A stretch of 64,000 nt of DNA, taken from assembly GCF_019578655.1 (NCBI RefSeq), contig NC_063257.1, forward strand, positions 28,386,362 to 28,450,361, in the 5' to 3' direction. Position numbers and translations under genes: made by a program. The notes below the pieces were generated by a model. The model searched no databases. It was not told the origin of the DNA and saw nothing but the letters and a program-made list of their open reading frames with translations. The stretch is from Ricinus communis (taxonomy: Eukaryota; Streptophyta; Magnoliopsida; Malpighiales; Euphorbiaceae). This document shows, in pieces, positions 61,291 to 64,000 of the stretch (position 1 is the stretch's first letter; each line of letters begins with the position of its first letter).

Positions 61291-61384
61291 CATAAGTTCC
61301 ATAATTAAGTACATTATTCAACCAAATCGTAAGGGAATTAAACACAATACATATAACTATTTGTGACCTATCAAGCGGTTGGTA

Positions 61385-61648
61385 TTCTCTCACAGGACTC
61401 TTCTTCTTGTCCTTAGTTCACGCAGTTTGGCTCCTTCCTCGCTGGCTAATCCTCCACAACAACATCATCATCAGCCATAGGTAAAGAGCTAGCTAACTGC
61501 ATACCTGATCTCAAGGTGACAGCCTTGACATGCTCCCTCAGGTTTGACTCTGTGGTGCTGGGGAGCGTCCTTAGCTGTCTCTCAGCTAGCATCTTAGAAA
61601 TCTAGCCTAGCTGATTCTCCAAATTCTATATGGAGGCCTTGATGTAGA
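61385..61648 (-). pseudogene. Athila-like gag, 3' part (after the LTR insertion)
   Basis: The minus strand gives ASI-stop-NLENQLG-stop-ISKMLAERQLRTLP, then LRSG-type text and a KKKSPVRE-like end. It corresponds to 15590-15840 of the plus-strand element. It is separated from the rest of gag by the solo LTR at 61649-62964. Confidence 0.8.
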
Positions 61649-62964
61649 TGATTCTATGCATATGTTTATTGACTGTTTATCAGTCATTTATTCGCGTATT
61701 TGAGTCATATTTATTCTTGTTTGATCGCACTTTGGTATATTTATGAATTTTTCAGGTTTTCGGACTCTTTGATATAGATTGATTGATTTACGGGCAAAAC
61801 CAAGCTATTTGGATGATTTACACATATTAGATGTTTATCGGAGTCAATTCCTTGTTAGCATGCATTTCGAGGCTTTTGCACGACCTCCCTTAGACAATTT
61901 CAGAAATATGGCATTTCGTGGAGGTTAGTGCCCATAGCCTGGGCCATTGCATGTGCCGTGCATATTTGCACGGACCATGGAATGGCTATGGCACTTCTAC
62001 CTATAAATAGGCACACGTAAAACAAGACAAGGTTCCGCTTCTGATTTCTAGACTTCTCTACGTGCGCGACCCCTTACTTCTACTCCTCTGTTCTTGACAT
62101 TTTGGGAGACCAACGTCAGTTCAAATTGATCAAGACATCCGAGATCCATACTTGAGGCTGGTTTAAGAGTTGGCTTGCGACATTTCCACTCCGATTCGAG
62201 AGAAGAGGGGTTACATGTTCCATTTCGTTTTCTGTTATTTATTTCCTTTTGTATTTGTTTCTTTCATTATGAGTAGCTAGGGCTACCAAACCCATTGGGG
62301 TTCACCTTTGTTGATGGATTGTGCTTAATTATTAGATTTTTATTTGCTATTCTTGTAATCTTCTTGCTGTTTAGTAATAAAGTTTGATTCAATTAATTTG
62401 AGACGTTGAATTAATTGTCTTTTGGTTTGTTTCTTGACATTGAGAAATACTTGTTACAACTGGAAATTGAATAGTAAGAACTGGTAGTTAACACTTAGAG
62501 ATAAGGTTAATTCACTCGTTGAATTAAGAATTAACAACTCTTAATAGATCTAAATCACGCTTAATGCTAATCTGTAATAATCCGATAGGAAGAGATTCCA
62601 TTAGGTTAGTGCAGGTTTAGGAACTTGGTGAGCTCAAGAGAGGAGCTGAGTTCGATTCAGGATTTAGGCACGGGTAGCGATTGGTAATTTATAAAATCAA
62701 CCTTAGAATTCCATCACTTAGGTCCCCTTCGGGTTTGCTTCTTTTGTTACGGTTGTCTTTCGACTGTCAGTTGCTGTTCATTCATTTATTTGCATTCATA
62801 TTCATTAGTTAAGTAATTTCAACTTCTCGCACTTTATTTCAGATTAAATAACATAACGAATAGTAGTAACTTTAGGTTCACCCGATCTCTGGGGATACGA
62901 CCTTGATACTCACTAGTGCTAGGCCGCATCGATAGGTTCACTGCCTTAGGTGTAGGTTGCATCA
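61649..62964 (+). mobile_element. Athila-type solo LTR inserted in gag (1316 bp)
   Basis: Starts TGATTCTATGC and ends GTTGCATCA (TGAT/ATCA). Flanks GTAGA (61644-61648) and GTAGC (62965-62969) look like a 5-bp duplication with one change. It carries TATA box CTATAAATAG at 62001-62010, preceded by GTGCCGTGC and GCACGGACC motifs. The family 3' block (GATACGACCTTGATACTC near 62892, GCATCGATAGGTTCACTGCC near 62928) is present. Orientation is opposite to the gag it splits. Confidence 0.87.
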
Positions 62965-64000
62965 GTAGCCCATCTTGCCTGTTGATTTCTAAGAGTTGTG
63001 TCCGTCTACTAAAACCTATTCTCTGAAATGGACACAAACTTCATCATCAACTCCTCTAAGTTGGGCTTCTTCTCCTGGTTCTGAGGTAGTTGAGGGAGAA
63101 CAGTCTGTTGTTGGGGTTGCTGCTCGTGCAACCACTGAAATCCTGGTGGATCCTGGATACTGTTAATTTACCACTTGAAATTGGGATTGTTTCTCCATCC
63201 TAAGTTGTATGTGTTGTTGTACGGGTTATTCTGCTGCCCGGGCGCATTTCCCATATAATCAAGTTATTCATGGTCAGCAGAAGAAGAAGATGTAGAGAAA
63301 GCAAACATACCTCTCGCATTACAGTTTGCATTGTAGTGCGGGCCACCATAAAACTCGTAGCCAAGCCATGCTGCTTGGGCTTGCATCTGGAGCTGGTCGA
63401 TCTTCTTAGCTAAAAGCTCCACCTGAGCTGCTAAGGCTGATGTAGAATCTACTTGGTTCACCACTCCTTGCCATCCTGGCCTATTATGGCATCTTATTGT
63501 TGATGGCCCCACCTGCAGCTACATCTACCATCTGCCTCGTGGCTGAGTTCAAGCCATTGTATAAAGTCTGCACCTGCATCCATAATGGCAAACCGTGGTA
63601 TGGGCAACATCTCAATAGGTCCCTATACCTCTCCCACGCATCATACATGCTCTCGTCATCAAACTGCAAAAAAGAAGAAATATCATTACGCATCTTTGCA
63701 GTCTTAGGAGGAGGAAAGTACTTATAAAGAAATTTATCAGTCAAAGAACTCCAGGTGGTGATAGTGTGAACTAGTAAGGACTGTAGCCATCTCTTTGCTA
63801 TAACCCTCAAGGAAAATGGGAATAGCCTAAGCCGAATGGCATCATTGGTAGTCCCATTTATCTTGAAGGTATCACAAATCTCCAAGAAATTCGTGATGTG
63901 GGCATTAGGATCTTCACTAGGAAAGCCCCTAAACTGTACACTCTGCTGCACCATCTGAATGACATTTGGTTTAATTTCAAAATTGTTCACTGCAACAGGT
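62965..64000 (-). pseudogene. Athila-like gag, main part, runs off the right edge
   Basis: The minus strand from 64000: PVAVNNFEIKPNVIQMVQQ, then the capsid core FRGFPSEDPNAHITNFLEIC, FPFSLRVIAKRWLQSLL and FPPPKTAKMRNDISSFLQF, to AGGAINNKMP and a stop (63484). After a frame change, WQGVVNQVDSTSALAAQVEL leads to a Cys-containing patch (YEFYGGPHYNANCNARG) in which the first Cys pair of the knuckle is lost. A Gln/Pro-rich linker and a stop-ridden coiled-coil follow. It is longer open than the gag at 14249-15785 and lacks its early TGA (here DLLRCCPYH), so it is an independent copy. The 5' LTR must lie beyond 64000. Confidence 0.87.

Overview
This is plant nuclear DNA, most likely from a eudicot. 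It is AT-rich heterochromatin made of satellite arrays and nested, decayed Ty3/gypsy LTR retrotransposons. I find no intact host gene, tRNA, rRNA or CRISPR array. The plant call rests on Athila-like gag/pol with a tRNA-Asp primer-binding site, chromovirus gag/pol with an initiator-Met primer-binding site, and long solo LTRs. I cannot name the species.

Layout. 1-4015: 5' half of a minus-strand chromovirus (protease and gag relics, primer-binding site, 2.3-kb LTR) inserted in a satellite. 4016-12611: array 1 of a 39-bp satellite, organised as ~390-bp ten-mers. 12612-17936: an Athila-like element (LTR, primer-binding site, broken gag and pol) inserted in the satellite and cut off inside RNase H. 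17937-32395: array 2 of the same 39-bp satellite. Its first ~250 bp lie in array-1 orientation, then it flips at an inverted-repeat junction near 18.18 kb and runs ~14 kb the other way with mixed 3- and 4-monomer periods. 32396-32895: a 500-N gap.

32896-57867 is a field of ~1.0-kb repeat units, direct and inverted, carrying many insertions: solo or truncated LTRs of a TGATA...TATCA family, two copies of a ~2-kb chromovirus-type LTR that share one insertion site, a 2-kb gypsy pol fragment, and a composite non-autonomous LTR element with an inverted partner. Segments at 38.3-41.5 kb and 51.0-55.9 kb are paralogous, so part of the field arose by segmental duplication; the second copy later received a perfectly bounded Athila-type solo LTR. 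57868-64000: a gypsy RT fragment, then a minus-strand Athila-like deletion derivative (LTR, integrase end, gag) whose gag is split by another solo LTR.

Nothing here looks able to work as a gene system. The long open frames in the arrays follow from the 39-bp monomer being exactly 13 codons. The most interesting content is structural: two differently organised arrays of one satellite, the inversion, the shared-site LTR duplication and the composite LTR element. I have no evidence of a new protein-coding system.
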